This document shows, piece by piece, positions 43,631-53,556 of a DNA stretch of 64,000 nt. The translations under genes and the position numbers were made by a program. The stretch is taken from the NCBI RefSeq assembly GCF_016019955.1, contig NZ_JAECRZ010000004.1, positions 124,001 through 188,000 of the forward strand. The letters run 5' to 3'. Source of the DNA: Thiosulfatihalobacter marinus. GTDB lineage: Bacteria > Pseudomonadota > Alphaproteobacteria > Rhodobacterales > Rhodobacteraceae. The notes below the pieces were generated by a model. That model did no database searches, had not been told where the DNA came from, and saw nothing but the letters and a program-made list of their open reading frames with translations. The first letter of the stretch is position 1. The number at the start of each line of letters is the position of its first letter.

Positions 43631-44893
43631 ATGAACATTCTCATTCTCGGCAGCGGCGGACGCGAACATGCGCTGGCATGGGCCGTCCTGCAAAACCCCA
43701 AATGCGACAAGCTGATCGTCGCGCCGGGCAATGCCGGGATCGACCAGATTGCCGATTGCGCCAGCTTCGACATCGAGGACGGCAGCGCGGTTGTCAGCTT
43801 CGCGGAAGCCAACGCCATCGATTTCGTGATCGTCGGCCCCGAAGCGCCGCTTGCCGCCGGCATTGCCGACCGCCTGCGCGAGGCGGGCATCCTGGTCTTT
43901 GGCCCCTCTGCCGCCGCCGCCCGGCTCGAAGCCTCCAAAAGCTTCACCAAGGAAATCTGCGACGCCGCCAATGCCCCCACCGCCGCCTATGGCCATTTCA
44001 CCGATGCACAGGCCGCCAGGGACTACATCCGCCAACAGGGCGCGCCCATCGTGGTCAAGGCCGACGGGCTGGCCGCCGGCAAGGGCGTGATCGTGGCAAT
44101 GGACGAACAAACCGCGCTGGACGCGATCGACGACATGTTCGGCGGCGCCTTTGGCGGCGCCGGCGCCGAAGTGGTGATCGAGGAATTCATGGAAGGCGAA
44201 GAGGCCTCCTTCTTCATCCTCTGCGACGGCAAGACCGCCCTGCCCATCGGCACCGCGCAGGATCACAAACGTGTCGGCGAAGGCGATACCGGGCCGAACA
44301 CCGGCGGCATGGGTGCCTATTCCCCGGCCCCCGTGCTGACCGACGAGATCGCACAAAAAGCCCTGGATCAGATCGTCCAACCCACGATCGATGAAATGGC
44401 GCGGCGCGGCACCCCCTACCAGGGCGTGCTGTATGTCGGCCTGATGATCAAGGACGGCCAGCCGCGCCTTGTCGAATACAACGTGCGTTTCGGCGATCCG
44501 GAATGCCAGGTGCTGATGATGCGCCTTGGCGCACAGGCGATGGACCTGTTGCATTCCGCCGCCGAAGAACGCCTTGCCTCGACCCGGGTCAACTGGGCCG
44601 ACGATCACGCCATCACCGTGGTCATGGCCGCCAACGGCTATCCCGGCGCCTATGAAAAAGGCAGCGTGATCAACGGGCTGGATGCCCTTCCCGAAGACAG
44701 CCGCAACATGGTGTTCCATTCCGGCACCACCGCGGCCGGCGGCGCCATCACCGCCACAGGCGGGCGCGTGCTGAACGTCACGGCACGCGGCGACAGCCTG
44801 CAAGAGGCCCGCGACCGCGCCTATGCCATGGTGGATGCCATAGACTGGCCCGGCGGCTTCTTCCGGCGCGATATCGGCTGGCGGGCACTCTGA
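43631..44893 (+). CDS. purD: Phosphoribosylamine-glycine ligase
   Basis: This ATP-grasp enzyme of purine synthesis, 420 aa, makes glycinamide ribonucleotide. It starts MNILILGSGGREHALAW; motifs include IVVKADGLAAGKGVIVA near residue 145, FMEGEEASFF near 195 and NVRFGDPECQVL near 285. All are typical and the length is normal. Confidence 0.96.
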   Translation: MNILILGSGGREHALAWAVLQNPKCDKLIVAPGNAGIDQIADCASFDIEDGSAVVSFAEANAIDFVIVGPEAPLAAGIADRLREAGILVFGPSAAAARLEASKSFTKEICDAANAPTAAYGHFTDAQAARDYIRQQGAPIVVKADGLAAGKGVIVAMDEQTALDAIDDMFGGAFGGAGAEVVIEEFMEGEEASFFILCDGKTALPIGTAQDHKRVGEGDTGPNTGGMGAYSPAPVLTDEIAQKALDQIVQPTIDEMARRGTPYQGVLYVGLMIKDGQPRLVEYNVRFGDPECQVLMMRLGAQAMDLLHSAAEERLASTRVNWADDHAITVVMAANGYPGAYEKGSVINGLDALPEDSRNMVFHSGTTAAGGAITATGGRVLNVTARGDSLQEARDRAYAMVDAIDWPGGFFRRDIGWRAL

Positions 44894-44913
44894 GCCGGCC
44901 ACGCCCGGCCCCG

Positions 44914-44980
44914 CTTTCATTGTTCCCGAAATACTCCGGGGAGTCGCGCGCCTGCGCGCGGCGGGGCAGCGCCCCTCAAC
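44914..44980 (+). repeat. Gene-end repeat, copy following purD
   Basis: CTTTCATTGTTCCCGAAATA, CTCCGGGGAGTCGCGCGC, CGCGCGGCGGGGCAGCGCCC: the same series as after xseA, in sense orientation to purD. Together the two copies flank the divergent xseA-purD pair as an inverted pair. Confidence 0.7.
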
Positions 44981-45106
44981 CGCCCCTCGCGCGCCACCGC
45001 CGCTGACCCACCCCACCCCAGACCGCTCACCCGGCGCAAATCGATTGCCACCCCTGCCCGCGCATACTACCTTGCCGGCCAGGGGACCATTTGCGGAGTT
45101 TGAAAG

Positions 45107-45727
45107 ATGACCGACCAGCCTTCGGTCGAAAACGCCTACCGGTCAGGCGACTTCACCGATCTGGCCTTTCACTTCGTGCCGGTCGGCATCGTCGTCACCG
45201 AAAACCGCGTGATCCGCGACTGCAACCAGACCTTCGCCGGCATGTTCGGCTATACGCGCGCCGCTCTGCGCGACCAGACCTTCGCCATTCTCTATCCCAG
45301 CCAGGAGGAATTCGCCAATATCCGCAATCGCGGCGTCGATTGCCTGCGCGAGGGCGGCATCTACTGGGACGAACGGGTGATGATGCGCCGGGGCGGCGAT
45401 CTCTTCTGGTGCCGGGTGCGCGGCCACACATTCACCCCCGCCGACCCGCTGATGCGCGCGGTCTGGAGCTTTGCCGACCTTTCCGAAACCCGCCCCTACC
45501 AGCATCTCACCCGGCGCGAACGCGAGGTGTTCTCGCTGATGAGCGAAGGCATGACCTCCAAGGAAATCGCCAAGGTGCTGGACATGTCCAACCGCACCGT
45601 CGAAGTGCACCGCGCCAAGCTGTTGAAGAAATTCGGCGCCACCAACACCGCCGCCCTGTTCCAGTCCCTCGGCGCGATCAGCGGCGAACATGTGATCAAT
45701 GCCGGGCACCAGTTCTCGCCCCGCTGA
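45107..45727 (+). CDS. PAS and LuxR-type HTH regulator
   Basis: This regulator of 206 aa has a PAS sensor domain at about residues 15-130 (FHFVPVGIVVTENRVIRDCN; FGYTRAALRD) and a C-terminal LuxR HTH at 138-200 (LTRREREVFSLMSEG, EIAKVLDMSNRTVEVHRAKL). No kinase or receiver is adjacent, so it probably senses a ligand directly through PAS. The target genes are unknown. Confidence 0.85.
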   Translation: MTDQPSVENAYRSGDFTDLAFHFVPVGIVVTENRVIRDCNQTFAGMFGYTRAALRDQTFAILYPSQEEFANIRNRGVDCLREGGIYWDERVMMRRGGDLFWCRVRGHTFTPADPLMRAVWSFADLSETRPYQHLTRREREVFSLMSEGMTSKEIAKVLDMSNRTVEVHRAKLLKKFGATNTAALFQSLGAISGEHVINAGHQFSPR

Positions 45728-45772
45728 CCCCCGCACGTCCCCGACGGCCAGACCGGATCCGGATCCCCCGGA

Positions 45773-46470
45773 TCAGTCGCGGCACGCCACAGCGTCCGCC
45801 AGGCTCTCCGGCCCGGCAAACGGACCGGCCGCGCGGCTTTCGATGCGCCCGCCCCTGTAGGTCGTGATCATCACCCGCCGCCAATCCGCATCCGCGCTCA
45901 CGATCTCGGGGCCGGTGCCGCAATCGCGGATCCCGCCCGAAATGAAATCCTCGCCGATCCGGTGATTGGTCAGCCCCCCGCGCTCGGCCAAGGGCACCAG
46001 CGCGCCATCGTCGAACCGCCAGATGCGCAGGATCCTGGCCAGGTGGGGCCGGTCGATATAGGCCAGCTCGATCTTGCCATCGCCGTCCAGATCCGCCGCG
46101 CCAAGCGGCGCCAGCCAGCGGTTGGAGCGCCCGATATGCGGTGTCGCCGCGATCAGCCCGTCCACGCCATACACCGCCAGCCGAGCCCCCCGGGTCAGGC
46201 TGCTCTCGACGGTGATCACCTCGGGCGCGCCATCCCCGTCCACATCCGCCAGACGCGGCGCAATATCCTCGAACACAGAGCTTTCCGGCAAGGTCAGCGT
46301 CACCCGCCTGCCATCCGTCATCTCCATCTCCAGCGCGCCATATTCAATGGCATCGCCCAGAACACCATGCGCATAGCGCGTGGTCGGCTCCAGGTAACGC
46401 GCCGAAACGATCCCGGCGGCCGCCGGGCCAGAGGCCAGAAGCGCGGCCAGTATCAGGGCCGCGCCCCGCA

Positions 46471-46471
<1 letters not shown>
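45773..46471 (-). CDS. Secreted FG-GAP/VCBS-like repeat protein
   Basis: This protein of 232 aa has a signal peptide (MRGAALILAALLASGPAAAG) and FG-GAP-type calcium-loop repeats (RLADVDGDGAPEVITVE near 85 and GAADLDGDGKIELAYID near 135). These form beta-propeller blades; two are clear and a third, SADADWRRVMIT, is degenerate. The ATG overlaps the ferredoxin stop by one base, so it is cotranscribed with it. The function is unknown. Confidence 0.78.
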
Positions 46472-46830
<359 letters not shown>

Positions 46831-46885
46831 CTAGTGATGCTGCCCCCGCCCTGCCAGCCCCTTTTGCGACAAACGCCATGCAACC

Positions 46886-46918
46886 TTGCGACAAATCTCA
46901 AATGTTCTATATTTGTTC
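46886..46918 (+). promoter_or_regulatory. Promoter with overlapping LexA (SOS) box before the DnaE2 fragment
   Basis: TTGCGA (46886-46891), 16 bases, then TATATT (46908-46913) form a promoter that ends 7 bases before the ATG at 46921, so the transcript may be leaderless. GTTC-TATATTT-GTTC at 46904-46918 is an exact LexA operator covering the -10 box. Confidence 0.7.
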
Positions 46919-46920
46919 CC

Positions 46921-47283
46921 ATGCATGTCGCCCCATATGATACCTGGCCCCGCCCGCCCTCGGCCCTCACGGCCAACCGGCTGGCCGACCCGCCCAACGG
47001 CGCCCGCGTCACCGTGGCCGGGCTGGTGATTCTGCGCCAGCGCCCCGGCACCGCCAAGGGGGTGATCTTTCTCACGCTCGAAGATGAAACCGGCGTCGTG
47101 AACGTGATCGTCTGGCGCAGCCTCTATGAACAGTTCCGCCGCGCCGTGATCGCCGGGCGGCTGTTGCGCGTCACCGGGCGCCTCCAGCGGGAAAACAGCG
47201 TCACCCACGTGATTGCCGAACGGGTCGAGGATATTTCGCCAATGCTCGACACCCTTTTGCACCCCGCCCGCCCCGCGCCGTGA
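46921..47283 (+). CDS. Stand-alone C-terminal OB fold of error-prone DNA polymerase DnaE2
   Basis: This protein of 120 aa corresponds only to the C-terminal OB-fold region of DnaE2 (about 10 percent of a normal 1,050-1,150-aa enzyme). VTVAGLVILRQRPGTAKGVI, FLTLEDETGVVNVIVW and VTGRLQRENSVTHVIAERVE match that domain, which normally follows the polymerase core. No palm, PHP or finger segments precede it: upstream sequence is antisense to the ferredoxin gene. The intact frame, its own promoter and a LexA box suggest that it is still expressed under SOS control. It could be a remnant of a lost dnaE2 or a retained accessory domain. Confidence 0.72.
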   Translation: MHVAPYDTWPRPPSALTANRLADPPNGARVTVAGLVILRQRPGTAKGVIFLTLEDETGVVNVIVWRSLYEQFRRAVIAGRLLRVTGRLQRENSVTHVIAERVEDISPMLDTLLHPARPAP

Positions 47284-47349
47284 CCAAAGGCTTTTGACGA
47301 CGCGCAAAACCGGTTACAAAGGGGCAAACACGCAACCGAGGCCCGAGCA

Positions 47350-47901
47350 ATGCCCCCGCGATCCGCATCCCTTCCGGCCCTGGCCCTGCTGGCCCTGCTG
47401 GCACTAGGCGCCTGCCAGCAACCGATCGCGGACGTGCCCTATATCGCCGCCCTGAGCGAACCCCGCATCATCCGCGCCGAGGATGCCGACGCACCACCCA
47501 ATGCCCGCCCTGGCAGCTGCTGGGGGCGCGACGTGACCCCGGCGGTGCTGGAAACCGTGACCGAACAGATCATCGTGCAGCCCGCCGAAGTGCTGGATGA
47601 CGGCACTGTCCTGTCCCAGGCCATCTACCGCACCGAAACCCAGCAACGCATTGTCCGGGAACGGCGCGAAACCTGGTTCGAAACCCCCTGCGCCGAGGTC
47701 TGGACCGCCGAATTCACCGGCTCGCTGCAACGCGCGCTTCGGGCGCGCGGGCTGTTCTACGGTCCGATCACCGGCCTTAGCGATGCCCGCACCCGCGCCG
47801 CCATCCGCCGCTATCAAAAGGCCGGCGGGCTGGACAGCGCGATCCTCTCGCTGGAAAGCGCGCGTCGCCTGGGGCTGATCGCGGTCCCGCGCGACAGCTG
47901 A
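47350..47901 (+). CDS. Lipoprotein with peptidoglycan-binding-like domain
   Basis: This protein of 183 aa has a lipoprotein signal (LALLALLALGACQQ, acyl-Cys near residue 24). The C-terminal 60 residues (LQRALRARGLFYGPITGLSD, AIRRYQKAGGL) fit a PG_binding_1 helical domain. It would be anchored in a membrane and bind the cell wall. The middle domain (residues 30-120) is not recognised. Confidence 0.75.
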   Translation: MPPRSASLPALALLALLALGACQQPIADVPYIAALSEPRIIRAEDADAPPNARPGSCWGRDVTPAVLETVTEQIIVQPAEVLDDGTVLSQAIYRTETQQRIVRERRETWFETPCAEVWTAEFTGSLQRALRARGLFYGPITGLSDARTRAAIRRYQKAGGLDSAILSLESARRLGLIAVPRDS

Positions 47902-47924
47902 CCCCGCCTCGCTGACAAAAAAAT

Positions 47925-47951
47925 GGCGCCCCGGCATTCAGCCGGGGCGCC
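47925..47951. terminator. Bidirectional terminator between the lipoprotein and degQ
   Basis: An 11-bp perfect stem, GGCGCCCCGGC with GCCGGGGCGCC, 5-base loop, between convergent genes; an A-run of seven lies on its left. Confidence 0.85.
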
Positions 47952-47981
47952 CGCGTCTTGTCCTGACTGCCCGGGTCAGGC

Positions 47982-49442
47982 TTACTCTTCTAGGCTCAAG
48001 GCCACGAAACGCGGCTCGCCACCCCGGCGCACCAACAGCAACAGCGATTTGCGCCCCGCTTCCCGCGCCTCGTCGATCCGCGCTTCCAGATCAGCGATGC
48101 TCAGCAGCTTCTGCTGGCTCGCCTCGGTCAGCACGTCGCCCGCGCGCAACCCCTTTTCATAGGCCACCGAGGCTTCGTCTACATCGGCCACAACCAGGCC
48201 GGTGGTGCCCTGATCCACACCCAGCTCCTCGCGCACCGCATCGGTCAGCGGCATCACCGTCAGTCCCAGGATTTCCTTTTCCCCTGGCTCGGCATCCGGC
48301 GCCGGCTGGCTGGCGGGGACCGCTTCGGCCTCTTCACGGCGGCCCAGCGTCACCTTCAGCGTCTGGGTCTTGCCATCGCGCAGCACCACCACGCGCACCG
48401 TCTTGCCCACTTCGGTATTGCCAACCTGACGGACCAGCCCGCGCACATCCGCCACGTCCACCCCGTCAAAGCTCAGGATCACGTCACCGGCCAACATGCC
48501 CGATTCGCGCGCCGGCCCCTCGGGGACATCCGTCACCATCGCGCCCGCGGCGGTTTCCAGCCCGTCCAGAGCCTCGACCATGTCTTCGCTCACGTTCTGA
48601 ATACGCACGCCCAGCCAACCGCGCCGGGTTTCGCCGAATTCCTGCAACTGCGCGACCACTTTCTTGACCACGTTGGACGCCATCGAGAACCCGATCCCGA
48701 TCGATCCGCCATTGGGCGACAGGATCGCGGTGTTCACGCCCACAACCTCGCCATCCATGTTGAACAGCGGTCCGCCGGAATTGCCCCGGTTGATCGCGGC
48801 GTCGGTCTGGATGAAATCGTCATAGCTGCCCGAAAGCGCGCGATTGCGCGCCGACACGATCCCGGCAGACACCGAAAACCCCTGCCCCAGCGGGTTGCCC
48901 ATGGCGATCACCCAATCGCCCACGCGGGCGGTATCGCTGTCGCCAAAACTGACAAAGGACAACGGAACGTCGGACTCGACCTTGAGCAGCGCGAGATCCG
49001 TGTTCTTGTCCGTCCCGACCACCTTGGCGGGCAGTTCCTCGCCAGAATAAAACTCGATCAGGATCTCGTCGGCGCCATCAATCACGTGGTTGTTGGTCAC
49101 GACATACCCGTCTTCCGAGATCACGAATCCCGATCCAAGCGCCGACGTGCGCCGCGGGCGATCCCCATTGCCTTGCCGGTCCTGGAACTCGCGGAAAAAG
49201 TCCTCGAACGGGGATCCTTCGGGCACGATGCCCTGAGGGCCGGTGCGGCCCGCGACAACCGTGGAGGTGGTGATATTCACAACCGCGGGGCTGAACTTCT
49301 CTGCCAGGTCGGCAAAGCTCTCGGGCCGGGCCTGAGCCGAAACCGACTGGACCAGCGCCACCGCCAAGACCAATGCCGCGAGCCAAATCACCCGGAAATG
49401 CGCCAATGTCTGGCGCGGAATTGCCAATGCCTGAGGTGTCAC
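47982..49442 (-). CDS. Do-family serine endopeptidase (DegP/DegQ)
   Basis: This periplasmic protease-chaperone has 486 aa from a GTG start, chosen because AGGAGA lies 5 bases upstream; the longer ATG-started frame has no ribosome-binding site. A signal sequence (VIWLAALVLAVALVQSVSAQ) is followed by the trypsin-like domain with His in TNNHVIDGAD, Asp in KNTDLALLKV and Ser in NRGNSGGPLF, then two PDZ domains (about 290-380 and 400-486). It lies downstream of hflK-hflC-DUF2065 on the same strand; 457 bases separate them, so it has its own promoter. Confidence 0.9.
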   Translation of the reverse strand: MTPQALAIPRQTLAHFRVIWLAALVLAVALVQSVSAQARPESFADLAEKFSPAVVNITTSTVVAGRTGPQGIVPEGSPFEDFFREFQDRQGNGDRPRRTSALGSGFVISEDGYVVTNNHVIDGADEILIEFYSGEELPAKVVGTDKNTDLALLKVESDVPLSFVSFGDSDTARVGDWVIAMGNPLGQGFSVSAGIVSARNRALSGSYDDFIQTDAAINRGNSGGPLFNMDGEVVGVNTAILSPNGGSIGIGFSMASNVVKKVVAQLQEFGETRRGWLGVRIQNVSEDMVEALDGLETAAGAMVTDVPEGPARESGMLAGDVILSFDGVDVADVRGLVRQVGNTEVGKTVRVVVLRDGKTQTLKVTLGRREEAEAVPASQPAPDAEPGEKEILGLTVMPLTDAVREELGVDQGTTGLVVADVDEASVAYEKGLRAGDVLTEASQQKLLSIADLEARIDEAREAGRKSLLLLVRRGGEPRFVALSLEE

Positions 49443-49899
49443 TCTTCTCTCTCCTGTGTTGTTCTCTTCCGGCCGGTCCTGCACATGTTTCGTCCGGCGC
49501 GGCGACACCATGAATGTAGGCGCCAGCCACGACAACGCAATGTCGATCGCAAGCCCGCAATTCGATGTGATCCGTCCGTGAGGCCACCAACCGGCCGCAA
49601 GCCGCGCGCGCGCCAGGGGCATTCGCCCGGACCCCGCTGGCCTATCGCCGCGACAATCCCAGGCCATTCGCGCCCTGAAACACCGCGCTGCCGGAAATTA
49701 ATTGAATATTTCAAATGCCTTAGGCAGAAAGCCCGCGATCAGTCAGGCCACCACCCGGGCCAGGCAAACACCCGATGGAACATCAGCCCCATCCGCCCAT
49801 CCGGGCATCGGCGAAATCCCGCGCCCTTTGTTTCAGGGTTTCACGACCCGGTGAGCATCCCGTCACATCCCGCGGCATGTCCCGAAATTGCGGCGCCCG
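49443..49899. other. Intergenic region upstream of degQ
   Basis: These 457 bases have no convincing gene on either strand. The AT-richer stretch around 49695-49720 (AATTAATTGAATATTTCAAA) is a likely promoter region for degQ. Confidence 0.4.
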
Positions 49900-50097
49900 T
49901 CACGCGCCAAGCGTCTTGGCCACCCAGACAAAAACCACGCCCAGACCCAGCGCCACAAGACCCAGCGTGCGCCGCTGGTTTTCGGAAAGACTGCGCAGCG
50001 CCGCCAACAGGTCTTCCACAAGCGAAGGGGCCAGCGCATAGACCAGCCCCTCCACAATCAAGACCAGCCCAAGGGCCAGTATCGCCGTGCCGATCAT
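49900..50097 (-). CDS. DUF2065 family membrane protein
   Basis: This protein of 65 aa has two hydrophobic helices (IGTAILALGLVLIVEGLVYA; TLGLVALGLGVVFVWV), typical of DUF2065, a family commonly encoded next to hflC. Its start overlaps the hflC stop by four bases. It may be an accessory part of the HflKC complex; no function is known. Confidence 0.88.
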   Translation of the reverse strand: MIGTAILALGLVLIVEGLVYALAPSLVEDLLAALRSLSENQRRTLGLVALGLGVVFVWVAKTLGA

Positions 50098-50966
50098 GGC
50101 CGGCCCGTATCGCTCTTCAGATAGTTGAAGAACTCGCTGTCCGGCGACATCACCATCGACGAATTGTCCCCGCCCAGCGCCGCACGATAGGCGTTCAGCG
50201 ACCGGTAGAATTCAAAGAATTCCGGATCGGCGCCAAACGCGTCGGCAAAGATGGCGTTGCGCCGCGCATCCGCTTCACCGCGAATGATCTCGCTTTGGCG
50301 ATTGGCATCCGACACCAGCTCGACCACGGTCCGGTCGGCCTGGGCACGCACCCGCTGCGCGGCTTCGTCACCACGTGCGATTTCGTCGGCGGCTTCGCGT
50401 TCACGTTCCGCCCGCATCCGCGCAAAGGTCGCTTCCAGGTTGGCTTGCGGCAGGTCGGTGCGTTTCAGGCGCACGTCGACCACATCCAGCCCAAGGCCAC
50501 GCGCCTCGGAAATGGCCGCGTCGCGGATCTGGTTCATCAGCGACACACGGTCTGCCGACAGCACCGAATCCGACCGCACAGAGCCCAGAACCTCGCGGGT
50601 CTGCGAGCGCAGGATGTTGTCCAGCCGGCGTTCGGCCAGCTCAATTCCGCCGGTACCAACGGCCTGACGGAACTGTTTCACATCCGCGATCCGGTAGCGC
50701 GCAAAGGCGTCCACGACCAGACGGCGATCGTCCAGCGGCGTGACTTCCAGAGGCCCCACTTCGCGGCTCAGGATGCGGTCGTCATATTTCACCACCTCCT
50801 GGATCAGCGGGATCTTGAAGGCCAGGCCCGGATCTTCCTTGACGGTCACAACCCGGCCAAATTGCAGCACCAGCGCCTTTTCGCGCTCGTCCACGATGAA
50901 CACCGAACTCAGCGCCGCGGCCGCGACGATCACGAGAACCGGCAATAGATACGTTGTCTTACGCAT
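50094..50966 (-). CDS. hflC: FtsH protease modulator HflC
   Basis: This membrane-anchored SPFH/prohibitin-domain protein of 290 aa forms a cage with HflK around FtsH. It has an N-terminal helix (YLLPVLVIVAAAALSSVFIV), the SPFH domain (about 20-190; EREKALVLQFGRVV) and a coiled-coil helix (MRAEREREAADEIARGDEAA) near 215. It begins one base after the hflK stop. Confidence 0.95.
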   Translation of the reverse strand: MRKTTYLLPVLVIVAAAALSSVFIVDEREKALVLQFGRVVTVKEDPGLAFKIPLIQEVVKYDDRILSREVGPLEVTPLDDRRLVVDAFARYRIADVKQFRQAVGTGGIELAERRLDNILRSQTREVLGSVRSDSVLSADRVSLMNQIRDAAISEARGLGLDVVDVRLKRTDLPQANLEATFARMRAEREREAADEIARGDEAAQRVRAQADRTVVELVSDANRQSEIIRGEADARRNAIFADAFGADPEFFEFYRSLNAYRAALGGDNSSMVMSPDSEFFNYLKSDTGRP

Positions 50967-50967
50967 A

Positions 50968-52104
50968 TCAGTTCCCCCCCTGCTTGCGCAGTTCGTTCAG
51001 CGGCAGGTAGGGCACCACGCCCTGACCGGACGTTTCCTGGTCGATGATCACCTTGTCGATGCCCCCCAGAACTTCTTCCATGGTTTCCAGATACAGACGC
51101 TTGCGGGTCACATCCGGCGCCTTCTGGTACTCTTCAAGCACCGCCGAGAACCGGCTGGCCTCACCTTCGGCCTCGTTCACGACCCGTGCGCGATAGCCTT
51201 CGGCCTCTTCCAGAACCTGTGCGGCTTCACCCCGCGCCCCGGCAAGAACCCGGTTGGCATAGGCGTCGGCCTGTTTCTGCAAGCGGTCCCGCTCCTGGCT
51301 GGCCGATTGCACTTCGCGGAACGCGTCCTTCACCGGCTCGGGCGGATCGGCCCCGTCAAAGTTGATCCGCACGATATTCACGCCCGAATTATAGGTATCC
51401 AGCGTTTCCTGGATCAGCTCTTGCAGGCGGTCGGCAATGATGCCCCGGTCCCGGTTGAGGATCGGCGCCAGCTCCGACTGCGCGATGATCTCGCGCATCG
51501 CCGATTCCGCCACCGCGCGGATCGTGGTTTCCGGGTCGCGCAGGTTGAACAGGTACTGCGCCGGATCGGAAATGTTCCAGACCACCTGGAAATCGATGTC
51601 CACGATGTTCTCGTCCCCGGTCAGCATCAGCCCGTCTGTGCTGCGCGAACTGGCCGGGATATCCTCGGTCTGTTCGTTCGTCACCGGCACCACCTCGGCC
51701 GTCACAAGCGGCCAGGGGGCAAAGTTCAGGCCCGGATTGCCGGTGGCCGAGTATTTGCCCAGAAACAGCTCGACCGATTGCTCCTCGGGCTTGACCGAGT
51801 AAAAACTGGCCAGCGCCCACAGGCCCGCCGCGACAAGCACGCCGATCCCCACGGTGCCCCGTGTCAGGGCCGGCCCGCCACCGCCGCCGCGCGGCCCGCC
51901 GCCGCCTGATTTACCGCCGCCGCCGCCGCGCCCGCCCATCAGCACGCGCAGCTGGTCCTGGCCCTTTTTCATAAGCTCGTCGATATCCGGGATCTGCGGC
52001 CCCTCGCCCCCTTCGGGAGGGCGTCGTCCGTCGCCATTGTTCCCGCGGTTGCCGCCGCCCTGATTGCCGCCCCCTCCCCAGGGGCCGCCACTATTGCCTG
52101 CCAT
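50968..52104 (-). CDS. hflK: FtsH protease modulator HflK
   Basis: This SPFH-domain partner of HflC has 378 aa. The N-terminal 75 residues are low-complexity Gly/Asn/Arg, normal for HflK. A membrane helix (GTVGIGVLVAAGLWALASFY) follows near residue 90, then the SPFH domain (EEQSVELFLGKYS...) and a coiled coil near 290-330 ending in VTRKRLYLETMEEVLGG. It is the first gene of the hflK-hflC-DUF2065 unit. Confidence 0.95.
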   Translation of the reverse strand: MAGNSGGPWGGGGNQGGGNRGNNGDGRRPPEGGEGPQIPDIDELMKKGQDQLRVLMGGRGGGGGKSGGGGPRGGGGGPALTRGTVGIGVLVAAGLWALASFYSVKPEEQSVELFLGKYSATGNPGLNFAPWPLVTAEVVPVTNEQTEDIPASSRSTDGLMLTGDENIVDIDFQVVWNISDPAQYLFNLRDPETTIRAVAESAMREIIAQSELAPILNRDRGIIADRLQELIQETLDTYNSGVNIVRINFDGADPPEPVKDAFREVQSASQERDRLQKQADAYANRVLAGARGEAAQVLEEAEGYRARVVNEAEGEASRFSAVLEEYQKAPDVTRKRLYLETMEEVLGGIDKVIIDQETSGQGVVPYLPLNELRKQGGN

Positions 52105-52185
52105 AAAGGTTCATCCCTTTCCTACATCTAATTCGGCGCTGCCTCTAACCTGAGGTCTGCGCCGCAAATTTCAACCCATGCGCCC

Positions 52186-53541
52186 CTAGGCGGTGCGCAC
52201 CGGGCTCTTCATCGTCACCAGTTCCTCGGACATGGTCGGGTGCACCGCCACTGTCCGGTCAAAGTCTTCCTTGGTGGCCCCCATCTTCACCGCGATCCCG
52301 GCCAGCTGGATCATCTCGCCCGCCCCCGGCGCAACGATATGACACCCCAGCACCTTGCGCGTCGCCCGGCTGACCACCAGCTTCATCAAAACCCGGTCAT
52401 CGCGCCCGGCAAAACTGGTCTGCATCGGGCGAAAGCTGTTGCAGTATACCTCAACCGGCTCGATCTCGCGCGCCTCTTCCTCGCTCAGCCCCACCGTGCC
52501 CATTTCGGGCTGGGTAAAGATCGCCGTCGGGATCAGCGCGTGATCCACCGGCGTCGGGTTGCCCCGGAACACCGTCTCGACAAAGGCCATGCCCTCGCGG
52601 ATCGCCACCGGCGTCAGGTTCACCCGGTCGGTCACATCCCCCACCGCATGAACCGACGGCACCGATGTCTGCGAATACGCATCCACGATCACCTCGCCCT
52701 TGCGGCCCAGGTCGATCCCCAGTTCCGCCAGCCCCAGCCCGTCGGTATTGGGCACCCGCCCGGTCGCGAACAGAACCTTGTCGAACCGGCGCTCGGTGCC
52801 GTTGGTGGCCTTGACGCGCACGCCGTCGCCATCCTTGTGCATCTCCATGACGGTCGTGCCCAGATGCACGTCAATACCGTTCTGGCACATCTCTTCACAG
52901 ACCAGCCCGCGCGCCTCGTCGTCAAAGCCGCGCAATATCTGCGCCCCGCGATAATACTGCGTCACCGCGACACCCAGACCGTTCAGGATGCCGGCGAACT
53001 CACTGGCGATATAGCCCCCGCCGACGATCAGGATCGAACCGGGCAGCTTGTCCAGGTGAAAGACATCGTCCGACGTGATGCCCAGTTCGTCGCCCGGCAG
53101 GCCCGGCAGCACCGGCCGCCCGCCCGTGGCGATCAGGATATGCCTGGCGGTCTTGCGGGTTCCGTCGGCCAGCTCCACCGTGTGCGGATCCGCCAGCCTG
53201 GCGCGCTGATCATAGGTCTGCACGCCGTTGGACGCCAGAATGTTGCGGTAAATGCCTTCCAGCCGGTCCAGCTCGGCATGAAGCTTGCCCCGGAAATGCG
53301 GCCAGTCGAACGCGATCTCTCCGAATGTCCAGCCATAGGCGCGCGCGTCCTCGCCCAGCCGGGCATATTCGCTGGCAAACACCATCAGCTTCTTGGGCAC
53401 ACAGCCCCGGATCACACAGGTGCCGCCATAGCGGTCTTCCTCGGCCAGCGCGACCTTCACACCCTCCTGCGCGGCCACACGCGCAGCCCTCACGCCACCG
53501 GAGCCACCACCGATGACAAACAGATCATAGTCGAAAGACAT
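52186..53541 (-). CDS. gor: Glutathione-disulfide reductase
   Basis: This FAD- and NADPH-dependent enzyme of 451 aa keeps glutathione reduced. The FAD motif GGGSGGVRAARVAA is at residues 12-25, the redox disulfide GGTCVIRGCVPKK near 39-51, the NADPH motif GGGYIASEFAG near 173 and the C-terminal catalytic HPTMSEE near 436. It lies 15 bases downstream of rpiA on the same strand. It provides reduced glutathione for the GST and the formaldehyde dehydrogenase in this window. Confidence 0.95.
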   Translation of the reverse strand: MSFDYDLFVIGGGSGGVRAARVAAQEGVKVALAEEDRYGGTCVIRGCVPKKLMVFASEYARLGEDARAYGWTFGEIAFDWPHFRGKLHAELDRLEGIYRNILASNGVQTYDQRARLADPHTVELADGTRKTARHILIATGGRPVLPGLPGDELGITSDDVFHLDKLPGSILIVGGGYIASEFAGILNGLGVAVTQYYRGAQILRGFDDEARGLVCEEMCQNGIDVHLGTTVMEMHKDGDGVRVKATNGTERRFDKVLFATGRVPNTDGLGLAELGIDLGRKGEVIVDAYSQTSVPSVHAVGDVTDRVNLTPVAIREGMAFVETVFRGNPTPVDHALIPTAIFTQPEMGTVGLSEEEAREIEPVEVYCNSFRPMQTSFAGRDDRVLMKLVVSRATRKVLGCHIVAPGAGEMIQLAGIAVKMGATKEDFDRTVAVHPTMSEELVTMKSPVRTA

Positions 53542-53556
53542 GAACCCTCGTTTTTC

